Of a stretch of DNA of 12,050 nucleotides, positions 1-6,747 are shown in pieces. The notes under the pieces were generated by a model. It searched no databases. It was given only the letters and a program-made list of their open reading frames with translations, and was not told the origin of the DNA. Source of the DNA: Firmicutes bacterium UBA1065. Lineage in GTDB: Bacteria; Bacillota; Clostridia; Tissierellales; Sedimentibacteraceae. Both the position numbers and the translations under genes were made by a program. Position 1 is the first letter of the stretch. Every line of letters begins with the position of its first letter. The stretch lies in contig DCDC01000155.1 in assembly GCA_002316225.1 (NCBI GenBank), positions 1 through 12,050 on the forward strand, written 5' to 3'.

Positions 1-45
1 ATGTTTGACAAACCTACATTTAATCATAATATATTAAAATAATAT

Positions 46-74
46 TTGTAATTAAGTAGCTTACATAGTATAAT
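46..74 (+). promoter_or_regulatory. Probable sigma-A promoter of the helicase gene
   Basis: TTGTAA at 46-51 is followed after 17 bases by TATAAT at 69-74, which is close to the housekeeping consensus. Transcription would start near 81 and give a leader of about 30 bases. A second weaker pair lies upstream (TTGACA at 5-10, 16 bases, TAATAT at 27-32). An 8-base direct repeat, AGCTTACA, flanks the -10 box at 58-65 and 79-86. The assignment rests on motif match alone. Confidence 0.6.
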
Positions 75-111
75 GAGAAGCTTACAAAAATAGAACGAGG
101 TAGAATTATTA

Positions 112-1716
112 ATGAAAATACAAAACGTAATCTTGAATGACAAGATTCAAAGAGCTTTGGATGATATGGGTTTTGAAGAAAGCACCCAAATCCAGCAAGA
201 GGCTATTCCTTTAATATTGGAAGGAAAGGACATTGTAGGACAATCCAATACCGGAACGGGAAAGACTGCAGCTTATGCAATACCTGTACTTGAAAGAATT
301 GACAAGGACTTAAGGATGCCCCAGGCCTTGGTCTTGCTTCCAACGAGAGAGCTGGCTGTACAGGTTGCCAACGAAGTGAGAAAAATAGGAAAATACATGG
401 AAGGCATCAAGACGGTAACGGTATACGGGGGAGCAGACATAAAAGAACAGATAAATAAACTCAAGGGAGGAGCCCAGATCATTGTAGGGACTCCCGGCAG
501 GGTTATAGACTTAATTGACAGGCACGTGATAAAACTGAATGAAATAAAAATGGTTGTTTTGGATGAAGCTGATGAAATGCTTAAAATGGGCTTCAGAGAG
601 GATATAGAATTTATCTTAAGCAAGATAGACCATCCGGTTCAATACTTGTTATTTTCTGCAACAATTCCGGATGATATAAAAAAGATAATAAAAGAATTTC
701 TTAATTCCCCCGTTACGGTTAAGGTATTGAGGGAAGGAATAACTGCCAAGGAAGTAAAGCAAAGTTATTTTTTGGTTAAGCAATCCGACAAGGTAGAAGC
801 TTTGTCAAGGTTAATCGATACCTATACACCAAGGCTTACCTTGATATTCTGCAATACCAAAAAGGCTGTTGACCAATTATATGACCAGCTTATAGACAGG
901 GGATACAACTGCGACAAGATACACGGAGACATAAAACAGGCACAAAGACTGGATACCTTAAATAAGTTTAACAACGGCTTGATTGAAGTGTTAATTGCTA
1001 CCGATGTGGCAGCAAGAGGGCTTGACATAAGAGAAGTTGATTTAGTAATCAACTACGAAGTCCCCTCAAAAGAAGATTACTATGTCCACCGTATAGGCAG
1101 GACCGGGAGAGCAGGAAGAGAAGGGGCATCATTTACCTTGGTAAGCGCTAAAGAACTAAGGAAAATTGAGGATATTGAAAGGTACACCAAAAAGTCCATT
1201 CGAAAACGAACCGTACCCACTGTTGACAGGGTTAACGAAGTTAAAAAGGAAAAATTTATAAGAAGCATAGTCAGTACAATTGAAAACGGGGGGCTTGGAG
1301 AAAACAGGGAATTAGCCGGCAGGCTTTTGGATGAGGGCTATGATGCTGAAACCGTCATAGCAGCCATGATTAAAAAACTTGTAAAATTTGATAACTCCGA
1401 AGAAAGAGATTTAAATGATGTAGTTTTGGAAAAAAGAAAAAGGAGAGCCTTCAAACCGGAAAATACAGAAAGATTTCACGTTAATTTAGGGAAAAAACAA
1501 GGGGTGCGACCCGGAGATATTTTAGGAGCAGTAGCAGGGGAGTGCGATATACCCGGAAATGATATAGGAGAAATAGAAGTGCTTGATAATTTTTCATTTT
1601 TTACTGCTTCAAAAGAACATAAGCACAGGATTTTAGACAGAATGAACCGGTCGCAAATAAAGGGCATGGATGTTTCGGTGAAACTGTCAAAGAAAAACAA
1701 ATCAAAAAAATATTGA
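112..1716 (+). CDS. DEAD-box ATP-dependent RNA helicase with DbpA-type RNA-binding C-terminus
   Basis: Cytoplasmic ATP-dependent RNA helicase of 534 residues, expected to remodel structured RNA in ribosome assembly, RNA decay or cold adaptation. All core motifs are visible: Q motif near 21-28, motif I SNTGTGKT (45-52), Ia PTRELA (77-82), DEAD (151-154), SAT (182-184), ATDVAARGLD (296-305) and HRIGRTGR (326-333). After the two RecA-like domains comes a linker (about 370-450), then an RRM-like domain of the DbpA/CsdA type (about 455-525, RFHVNLGKKQGVRPGDILG) and a basic tail. In Bacillus DbpA/YxiN this domain binds a 23S rRNA hairpin; whether it does so here is inference. The length exceeds typical DbpA (about 480) and is below E. 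coli DeaD (about 630), so no symbol is given. The ATG has GAGGT 10 bases upstream. No terminator follows; the thrS promoter begins inside the stop codon. Confidence 0.93.
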   Translation: MKIQNVILNDKIQRALDDMGFEESTQIQQEAIPLILEGKDIVGQSNTGTGKTAAYAIPVLERIDKDLRMPQALVLLPTRELAVQVANEVRKIGKYMEGIKTVTVYGGADIKEQINKLKGGAQIIVGTPGRVIDLIDRHVIKLNEIKMVVLDEADEMLKMGFREDIEFILSKIDHPVQYLLFSATIPDDIKKIIKEFLNSPVTVKVLREGITAKEVKQSYFLVKQSDKVEALSRLIDTYTPRLTLIFCNTKKAVDQLYDQLIDRGYNCDKIHGDIKQAQRLDTLNKFNNGLIEVLIATDVAARGLDIREVDLVINYEVPSKEDYYVHRIGRTGRAGREGASFTLVSAKELRKIEDIERYTKKSIRKRTVPTVDRVNEVKKEKFIRSIVSTIENGGLGENRELAGRLLDEGYDAETVIAAMIKKLVKFDNSEERDLNDVVLEKRKRRAFKPENTERFHVNLGKKQGVRPGDILGAVAGECDIPGNDIGEIEVLDNFSFFTASKEHKHRILDRMNRSQIKGMDVSVKLSKKNKSKKY

Positions 1717-1741
1717 CAAAAAATTTAACCGGTAATATAAT
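1713..1741 (+). promoter_or_regulatory. Sigma-A promoter of the thrS T-box transcript
   Basis: Both hexamers match consensus exactly: TTGACA at 1713-1718, a 17-base spacer, and TATAAT at 1736-1741. The -35 box overlaps the helicase stop codon (1714-1716). Initiation near 1748 would begin the transcript just ahead of stem I of the T-box leader. Confidence 0.85.
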
Positions 1742-1751
1742 GGTCAAAATG

Positions 1752-1967
1752 AACTGTGATGGATCGAGTAAAACAGACACAGCTTTACAGAGAGGGACGA
1801 TGGTGGAAACTCCCATGCATGACTGTTTGAAAACCAATCCGGAGTTAAGACAGAAAGCTTAAATAGCGTAATGTCTTGGTATGGATGCCTTAAATCCTTT
1901 GAGAAGCAATTAAGGTGGAACCACGATAATCTCGTCCTTAAACATATGTTTAAGAACGAGATTTTTT
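1752..1967 (+). promoter_or_regulatory. T-box leader, threonine-specific, controlling thrS
   Basis: This leader reads the charging state of tRNA-Thr and ends transcription before thrS unless uncharged tRNA is bound. Stem I can be drawn from GGAT (1761-1764) with ATCC (1837-1840), AAACAG (1771-1776) with CTGTTT (1823-1828), and GGGA (1794-1797) with TCCC (1811-1814). The internal loop carries AGTA on the 5' side and GAAAACCA (1829-1836) on the 3' side, placing the specifier codon ACC (Thr) at 1833-1835. The T-box sequence AAGGTGGAACCACG is at 1912-1925; its TGGA can pair with a tRNA UCCA end. In the antiterminator, TTAAGG (1910-1915) pairs with CCTTAA (1936-1941) and ACGA (1923-1926) with TCGT (1932-1935). 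These 3' strands also form the terminator, so the two folds exclude each other. The codon agrees with the downstream gene. Confidence 0.95.
1931..1967 (+). terminator. Conditional rho-independent terminator of the thrS T-box
   Basis: CTCGT pairs with ACGAG and CTTAAAC with GTTTAAG around an ATAT loop, with one C/A mismatch between the two helices, followed by a T run (1962-1967). It forms when no uncharged tRNA-Thr is bound. Helicase transcripts running into this region would also meet it. Confidence 0.92.
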
Positions 1968-2032
1968 AATATGAGGATAGCCTTAAGATATTCCTCAAGA
2001 AATGAAATTATTATATATGGAGGTTGTTTATT

Positions 2033-3958
2033 ATGATTAAGATCACATTTCCTGATAAAAGCGTCAGAGAATATGAAAAAGGTATTAAAGCTTCAGAAGT
2101 AGCCAGGAGCATAAGCGAAGGCCTTGCACGAAACGTTGTGGGAGCCGTTTACAATGGTAAAACCATAGGTCTTCAAAATACTTTGAATGAGGATGGGACC
2201 ATTAAATTTCTTAAATTCGAGGACAAGGAAGGTAAGGCGATTTTTTGGCATACATCTTCCCACATTATGGCTAATGCCATTAAGAGGTTGTGGCCGGATG
2301 CAAAACTTGCCATAGGACCTGCGATCGAAAACGGATTTTACTATGATATAGATTTAGAGCACAGGTTAACCCAGGAAGACCTGGAAAAAATCGAAGAAGA
2401 AATGAAGAAAATCGTCAAAGAAGGATATGAACTGGAACGCTTTGAACTGCCGAGGGAAGAAGCCATCAGATTTATGGAGGAAGCAAAAGAAGACTACAAG
2501 GTTGAGTTAATTAACGACCTGCCTGAAGACGCTGTTATATCATTTTACAGGCATGGAGATTTTGTTGACCTTTGTGCCGGCCCACATCTTGAAAGCACCA
2601 AGAAACCAAAAGCTTTTAAATTATTGAGTGTTGCGGGAGCTTACTGGAGGGGCAATGAAAACAATAAAATGCTTCAACGTATTTACGGCATTTCCTTCGA
2701 AAAGGCAAAGGACCTGGAAGATTACCTGAAGATGCTTGAAGAAGCGAAAAAACGAGACCACAGAAAACTTGGAAGAGAATTGGAACTCTTTATGATGTCT
2801 GATGAAGGGCCGGGATTTCCTTTCTTCCTGCCAAAAGGCGTGATAGTTAAAAATGAACTCATGAAATACTGGAGAGAAGTTCATAAGAAGGCAGGATATG
2901 TGGAAATTGAAACTCCTTTGATTTTAAACCAGCATTTGTGGGAAGTATCGGGACATTGGTACAATTACAGGGAAAATATGTACCTGACCACAATTGATGA
3001 CCAGGACTATGCGATTAAGCCCATGAACTGTCCGGGAGGAATTTTGGTATATAAAAATACCTTGCATTCATACAAGGATTTCCCCATGAGGGTAGCCGAA
3101 ACTGGAAGGGTTCACAGGCATGAACTATCCGGCGCCTTGCACGGCTTAATGAGGGTAAGGGCTTTCACCCAGGACGATGCTCATTTATATATTTTGCCTG
3201 ACCAAATCAAGGATGAAATAAAGGGTGTTATAAGGCTGATAGATGAAATATACAAAAAATTCGGTTTCACATATAAATTGGAACTTTCAACGAGACCGGA
3301 AAAGTTTTTGGGAGAAATCAAGGACTGGGATTTGGCGGAAGCATCCTTGAAGGCAGCCTTGGAAGAGTTGAATCTGAACTATGTAATCAATGAAGGAGAC
3401 GGAGCCTTCTACGGTCCCAAAATAGACTTCCACCTGACTGACTGCATAGGAAGAACCTGGCAGTGCGGGACCATCCAGCTTGACTATCAGCTGCCCCAGC
3501 GTTTTGAGATGGAATATGTGGGGGCAGACGGGCAAAAGCACAGGCCTATCATGATTCACAGGACTGCGTTTGGAAGCATTGAAAGATTCTTCGGAATTCT
3601 TATCGAGCAGTATGCTGGAGCCTTCCCGACATGGCTTGCGCCGGTACAGGTAAAAATATTGCCTATATCCGATAAGTTTATGGATTACGCGAGAAAGGTA
3701 GAAAAGGAACTGGATGTTCTCAACATTAGGGTCGAAGTAGATTCAAGAGCCGAGAAAATAGGGTATAAAATAAGAGGAGCACAATTGGAAAAAGTACCCT
3801 ACATGTTTATTGTAGGTGAAAAGGAAGCAGAAACCAATACAGTCTCTGTAAGAGAAAGACAAAAAGGCGACATAGGGGCCATGACCCTTGATGAAATAAG
3901 CGGGATTATTCTTGATAAGATCAATAATAGGGAAAATGACTCGCCCCAGCTTGTGTAA
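2033..3958 (+). CDS. thrS: Threonine--tRNA ligase (threonyl-tRNA synthetase)
   Basis: Class II aminoacyl-tRNA synthetase of 641 residues that charges tRNA-Thr in the cytoplasm. In order: TGS domain (about 1-62); editing domain with HxxxH (H73, H77) and the CAGPH segment (C181, H185); catalytic core with motif 2 at GRVHRHE (358-364) and motif 3 around HRTAFGSIERF (509-519); and the anticodon-binding domain (about 535-640). The zinc ligands expected in bacterial ThrRS are present: C333 (in MNCPGG), H384 and H509. Length is normal for the family and no key residue is missing. The ATG at 2033 is chosen because GGAGG (2019-2023) lies 9 bases upstream; an in-frame TTG at 2024 would abut that site. 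The gene forms its own transcription unit under the T-box and ends at the terminator at 4109-4133. Confidence 0.98.
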   Translation: MIKITFPDKSVREYEKGIKASEVARSISEGLARNVVGAVYNGKTIGLQNTLNEDGTIKFLKFEDKEGKAIFWHTSSHIMANAIKRLWPDAKLAIGPAIENGFYYDIDLEHRLTQEDLEKIEEEMKKIVKEGYELERFELPREEAIRFMEEAKEDYKVELINDLPEDAVISFYRHGDFVDLCAGPHLESTKKPKAFKLLSVAGAYWRGNENNKMLQRIYGISFEKAKDLEDYLKMLEEAKKRDHRKLGRELELFMMSDEGPGFPFFLPKGVIVKNELMKYWREVHKKAGYVEIETPLILNQHLWEVSGHWYNYRENMYLTTIDDQDYAIKPMNCPGGILVYKNTLHSYKDFPMRVAETGRVHRHELSGALHGLMRVRAFTQDDAHLYILPDQIKDEIKGVIRLIDEIYKKFGFTYKLELSTRPEKFLGEIKDWDLAEASLKAALEELNLNYVINEGDGAFYGPKIDFHLTDCIGRTWQCGTIQLDYQLPQRFEMEYVGADGQKHRPIMIHRTAFGSIERFFGILIEQYAGAFPTWLAPVQVKILPISDKFMDYARKVEKELDVLNIRVEVDSRAEKIGYKIRGAQLEKVPYMFIVGEKEAETNTVSVRERQKGDIGAMTLDEISGIILDKINNRENDSPQLV

Positions 3959-3990
3959 TTGTGAAAACCGAAAACAAAGCATGTATACAT

Positions 3991-4082
3991 TGTCATTCTG
4001 AGGGCTTTAGCCCGTAGAATCTCATGAGATCCTTCGCTTACGCTCAGGATGACACTAAGATCTTCGCTTACGCATAGAATGA
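3991..4082. repeat. Composite palindromic intergenic repeat in the thrS 3' region
   Basis: The outer arms TGTCATTCTGAG (3991-4002) and CTCAGGATGACA (4043-4054) form a 12-base inverted repeat with one G-T mismatch. Inside are a small hairpin, GGGCTTTAGCCC, and the near-palindrome ATCTCATGAGAT. A degenerate second right half follows: TTCGCTTACGC at 4033-4043 recurs at 4063-4073, each copy preceded by AGATC and followed by a decayed form of the arm. It lies between the thrS stop and its terminator, so it would be transcribed. The TGTCATxCTGAG arm with TTCGCTTACGC resembles dispersed palindromic repeats I recall from many bacterial genomes; only one copy plus the partial second one is seen here. 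It codes for nothing recognisable. Confidence 0.75.
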
Positions 4083-4108
4083 AATAATAAGGGTTCGTTA
4101 TTAACATG

Positions 4109-4133
4109 AAAGAGGCTTTAACAGCCTCTTTTT
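4109..4133 (+). terminator. Rho-independent terminator after thrS
   Basis: AAAGAGGCT (4109-4117) pairs perfectly with AGCCTCTTT (4123-4131) around the loop TTAAC. The T run of the 3' arm continues to 4133. It closes the thrS unit before the promoter of the next gene. Confidence 0.9.
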
Positions 4134-4166
4134 GATTGCAAGTAAACCTCAAGGGATAAATAGCTA

Positions 4167-4195
4167 TTGAATTTTACCGGGTCTTTATATATTAT
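4167..4195 (+). promoter_or_regulatory. Probable promoter of the nucleoside phosphorylase gene
   Basis: TTGAAT at 4167-4172, a 17-base spacer, then TATTAT at 4190-4195. It lies between the thrS terminator and the start codon at 4229, with GGAGG at 4213-4217. The surroundings are very AT-rich, so a chance match is possible. Confidence 0.55.
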
Positions 4196-4228
4196 ATATC
4201 TATAATAAATATGGAGGTAAATGCGGCG

Positions 4229-4996
4229 ATGGGAACTGTATATTCAGATGCTCAATATCATATAAACATGAAAGAAGGGGATGTGGGCAGGTATGTTATT
4301 TTGCCGGGTGATCCCAAAAGATGCGTTAAAATTGCCAATCATTTTGACAATCCCGTTTTAGTGGCAGACAGCAGGGAATATGTCACATATACAGGTTACT
4401 TGGATGGGGTTAAGGTGAGCGTAACTTCAACGGGAATAGGAGGTCCTTCTGCTGCAATAGCCATGGAAGAACTAGCAAACATCGGAGCAGATACCTTCAT
4501 AAGAGTGGGCACCTGCGGGGGAATGAAGGTTGATGTCATGGGAGGTGACCTGGTAATCGCAACAGGGGCGATCCGCATGGAGGGTACAAGCAGGGAATAT
4601 GCACCCATAGAATTTCCTGCCGTTGCAGATTTTGGAATTACTCATGCCTTGGTTAAAGCAGCCGAAAATTTGAATAAAAAGTATCACCTTGGAGTTGTTC
4701 AGTGCAAGGACTCTTTTTACGGGCAGCATGCACCTGAAACTAAACCCGTCGGCTACGAACTGACCGACAAATGGAATGCCTGGATGAGATTGGGCACCCT
4801 GGCATCGGAAATGGAATCGGCTGCCTTGTTTACCGTTGCAGCCTATAGAAAGGTAAGAGCAGGAACTGTATTACTAGTTGTTGCCAACCAGGAGCGAAGG
4901 AGACTGGGCCTTGATGACCCCCAGGAGCATGATACTGAAGCAGCTATTGCTACGGCAATTGAAGCTCTGCGAATCTTAATAAAAAACGAAAAATAA
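4229..4996 (+). CDS. udp: Uridine phosphorylase (nucleoside phosphorylase family I)
   Basis: Cytoplasmic pyrimidine salvage enzyme of 255 residues, converting uridine and phosphate to uracil and ribose-1-phosphate. Family signatures: PGDPKR (26-31, phosphate-binding loop with R31), STGIGGPS (67-74), RVGTCG (92-97, with R92 and T95 matching phosphate contacts in E. coli Udp), EFPAVADF (128-135) and EMES (194-197, ribose contact). Length matches E. coli Udp (253). The uracil-recognition loop reads SFYGQHAPE (162-170): the Phe and Gln of E. coli Udp are kept, but its two base-contacting arginines are not clearly matched. I recall similar loops in other Firmicute uridine phosphorylases, so the call stands, but specificity is inferred. 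The ATG at 4229 is preferred over 4211, which overlaps the GGAGG (4213-4217). It is monocistronic between its own promoter and a bidirectional terminator. Confidence 0.85.
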   Translation: MGTVYSDAQYHINMKEGDVGRYVILPGDPKRCVKIANHFDNPVLVADSREYVTYTGYLDGVKVSVTSTGIGGPSAAIAMEELANIGADTFIRVGTCGGMKVDVMGGDLVIATGAIRMEGTSREYAPIEFPAVADFGITHALVKAAENLNKKYHLGVVQCKDSFYGQHAPETKPVGYELTDKWNAWMRLGTLASEMESAALFTVAAYRKVRAGTVLLVVANQERRRLGLDDPQEHDTEAAIATAIEALRILIKNEK

Positions 4997-5022
4997 GAGG
5001 TGTTTTCCACACCTCTTATTTT
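4990..5022. terminator. Bidirectional terminator between udp and the MATE gene
   Basis: A perfect 14-bp stem (4990-5003 with 5009-5022) around a TTTCC loop overlaps the udp stop codon. The right arm continues into a T-rich stretch for the plus strand. The A-rich sequence left of the stem gives a U-rich tail on the minus strand, so it can serve both convergent genes. Confidence 0.9.
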
Positions 5023-5027
5023 ATTCT

Positions 5028-6473
5028 CTATACTTTTATGTTTTTCCACTTTCCTGAATTATACCTTATGAGGACAAGGGCAGACCGGATTATTTGGTCG
5101 ACTATGAAAGCAAACCAGGCTCCTTCAAGTCCCATGTGCCAGACATTTATCAAATATATAGCCAATAAAGGTCTGATTAAGAGCACTGTAACGAAAGTAA
5201 TGACAGCTATAGACCTTGTATCGCCGGCTCCCCTTAAGGAACCTGACAAAATAAACTGGGAAGACTGGAGGGGTTGGGTAAATCCTACAAACATCATAAT
5301 CCTTGCCCCTTGTGAAACTAAATCCGGGGAATCATTGTAGAGGGATACTATATTACCTCCCCAAAATATAAATATTGTTCCCAATATAATCGAAACAAAC
5401 ATCCCTAGCCTTCTGGTCCTATGTACGTAAGCATGGGCTAGATCAGGCCGGTTTTTACCCAGGCTTTGTCCTGTCAGGGAAGTGGCTGACACGGCAAATC
5501 CCTGGCCATTCATAAATGACAATGCCTGCATGTTCATGCAAATTTGATGGACCGCATAGGCAACAGTACCTAAGCCTGCAATGGTTTTTGAATAAATGAT
5601 TACTCCCGCCCGCATCAAAAGCTGTTCCATCATGGCAGGAGCACCTATTGTTATTATTTGTTTGAGAGAATGGGGTTCAGGTTTAAAACCGTCTTTAAGG
5701 TGAAGGTGGAGGTATTGGTCTCCCTTCATTATATATAGAAGGGCAAAAACAAATGCTACAAATTGTCCTATTATTGTTGCCAGGGAAGCACCTGCAACTT
5801 CCCATCGGGGAAATCCAAAATGGCCTTCGATCAAAAGATAATTTAAAAAAACATTTACAAGGTTTGCTGTGAGATTATATATCATGGCAGTTCGTGAGTT
5901 GCCTACACCTCTTAATCCTGCCGTGATGGTGGAGGTGAGGGCCATGAAGGTTAAACCGATCATTTGAATCTTTAAATATATGGTACCGCCTTGCAAGGTT
6001 TTTTCTTCGGCAGCTCCCATGAAAAGAATGAGTTTTTCCGCAAAAAGGTAACCGAGTATTGATGTGATTACCGAAAATATCAAAGAGAGCATCAAAGCTT
6101 GCCTTAAGATTAAGTTTGCTTTTTCCTGATTACCGGCTCCTCTGTACTTGGCTACCATGGCCGTGGTACCTACATTCAAGGCCAAAAAAATTACCATGAG
6201 AAGAAACTTAGGCTGGACTGTGAGACCGACGGAAGTAATTGCCCAAGCTCCCAAGCTGCCTACCATCATCAAGTCAACCATTGAGGCAAGCTGGGTTAGT
6301 GTAAGTTCAACCACTGATGGCCACGCTATTTTTACAATGTCTGAATAAAGCATTTTTGAAGTTATGTTAGGCGGCAACTGATTCTTTTTAATATCTTTGA
6401 TTTCGATATCACTGCCGTCTTCAACCAGGTCTAAGGCTAAAACATATGTATTATACTTTTCCGACGTTTCCAT
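5028..6473 (-). CDS. MATE-family multidrug/cation antiporter
   Basis: Inner-membrane efflux protein of the MATE (NorM/DinF) family, expected to export organic cations, drugs or metabolites in exchange for Na+ or H+. The 481-residue product has about 12 hydrophobic segments in two related halves. The matching loops GLRGVGNSRT (186-195) and GSLRGAGDTR (411-420) sit at equivalent places in each half, and WPSVVE (51-56) begins the first helix. A 40-residue polar, acidic N-terminal extension precedes the membrane part, longer than in many MATE proteins. The start at 6473 is chosen because AGGAG lies about 5 bases upstream on the coding strand; an in-frame ATG at 6491 would add six residues (MTIGAI) but has no well-placed ribosome site. 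It is transcribed alone, convergent with udp and divergent from the 6748 gene. The substrate cannot be told from sequence. Confidence 0.93.
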   Translation of the reverse strand: METSEKYNTYVLALDLVEDGSDIEIKDIKKNQLPPNITSKMLYSDIVKIAWPSVVELTLTQLASMVDLMMVGSLGAWAITSVGLTVQPKFLLMVIFLALNVGTTAMVAKYRGAGNQEKANLILRQALMLSLIFSVITSILGYLFAEKLILFMGAAEEKTLQGGTIYLKIQMIGLTFMALTSTITAGLRGVGNSRTAMIYNLTANLVNVFLNYLLIEGHFGFPRWEVAGASLATIIGQFVAFVFALLYIMKGDQYLHLHLKDGFKPEPHSLKQIITIGAPAMMEQLLMRAGVIIYSKTIAGLGTVAYAVHQICMNMQALSFMNGQGFAVSATSLTGQSLGKNRPDLAHAYVHRTRRLGMFVSIILGTIFIFWGGNIVSLYNDSPDLVSQGARIMMFVGFTQPLQSSQFILSGSLRGAGDTRSIAVITFVTVLLIRPLLAIYLINVWHMGLEGAWFAFIVDQIIRSALVLIRYNSGKWKNIKV

Positions 6474-6497
6474 GATTGCTCCTATAGTCATATAAAT

Positions 6498-6517
6498 AAG
6501 GTCGCTCCTGCGACCTT
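6498..6517 (-). promoter_or_regulatory. Perfect hairpin in the MATE mRNA leader
   Basis: On the coding strand, AAGGTCGC and GCGACCTT form an 8-bp perfect stem with the loop AGGA. The hairpin ends about 25 bases before the ATG at 6473. It may be a small dispersed palindrome or a translational control element. No T run follows, so it is not a terminator. Confidence 0.5.
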
Positions 6518-6545
6518 TGCGGGATTATGCCAGTAACTATAAATA

Positions 6546-6574
6546 ATGATAGCACTAAAAAAAACATGTGTCAA
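6546..6574 (-). promoter_or_regulatory. Probable sigma-A promoter of the MATE gene
   Basis: On the minus strand, TTGACA (6574-6569), a 17-base spacer and TATCAT (6551-6546) form a good housekeeping promoter. It would give a leader of about 65 bases containing the hairpin at 6498-6517. Confidence 0.7.
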
Positions 6575-6621
6575 CCCGGCGGGAACCCGATAAAATAATA
6601 TTATTTCATAGCAATTTAGAG

Positions 6622-6650
6622 TTTACTCTTAGAATCTTTCATGTTAAGAT
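6622..6650 (+). promoter_or_regulatory. Possible promoter of the AspT-family transporter gene
   Basis: TTTACT (6622-6627), 17 bases, TAAGAT (6645-6650) is the best-spaced pair upstream of the 6748 start. An alternative -35, TTGACT at 6667-6672, has only weak -10 partners. A 14-base AT palindrome (6593-6606) lies just upstream and could be an operator, but it is too AT-rich to weigh much. Confidence 0.4.
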
Positions 6651-6747
6651 AATAATAAATTTTTATTTGACTTTCATAGGAAATAGACCAGAATTTATCG
6701 CCATTATAAGTAAAATGATTTTGCAGTAAATTACCGGAGGTTGTTTT

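Noticed and set aside
1..42. Open frame ATG...TAA of 13 codons at the window edge
   Set aside because: It could be the tail of an upstream gene or chance. It overlaps the upstream promoter-like TTGACA, has no recognisable content, and cannot be judged without the preceding sequence.
273..623. Minus-strand open frame of 116 codons inside the helicase gene
   Set aside because: It is antisense to a clearly conserved helicase, has low-complexity Ser/Ile/Leu-rich composition, and no ribosome site. It is a shadow of the real gene.
3799..4152. Minus-strand open frame of 117 codons across the thrS end and the palindromic repeat
   Set aside because: It runs through the repeat element and the thrS terminator and has no family resemblance. 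Its openness comes from the repeat and from antisense of thrS.
5038..5340. Plus-strand open frame of 100 codons opposite the MATE gene
   Set aside because: It is the reverse complement of conserved MATE coding sequence, begins right after a bidirectional terminator, and has no ribosome site.
6593..6606. AAATAATATTATTT palindrome between the divergent transporter genes
   Set aside because: It is perfect, but made only of A and T in a very AT-rich stretch, so chance is likely. It is mentioned only as a possible operator.
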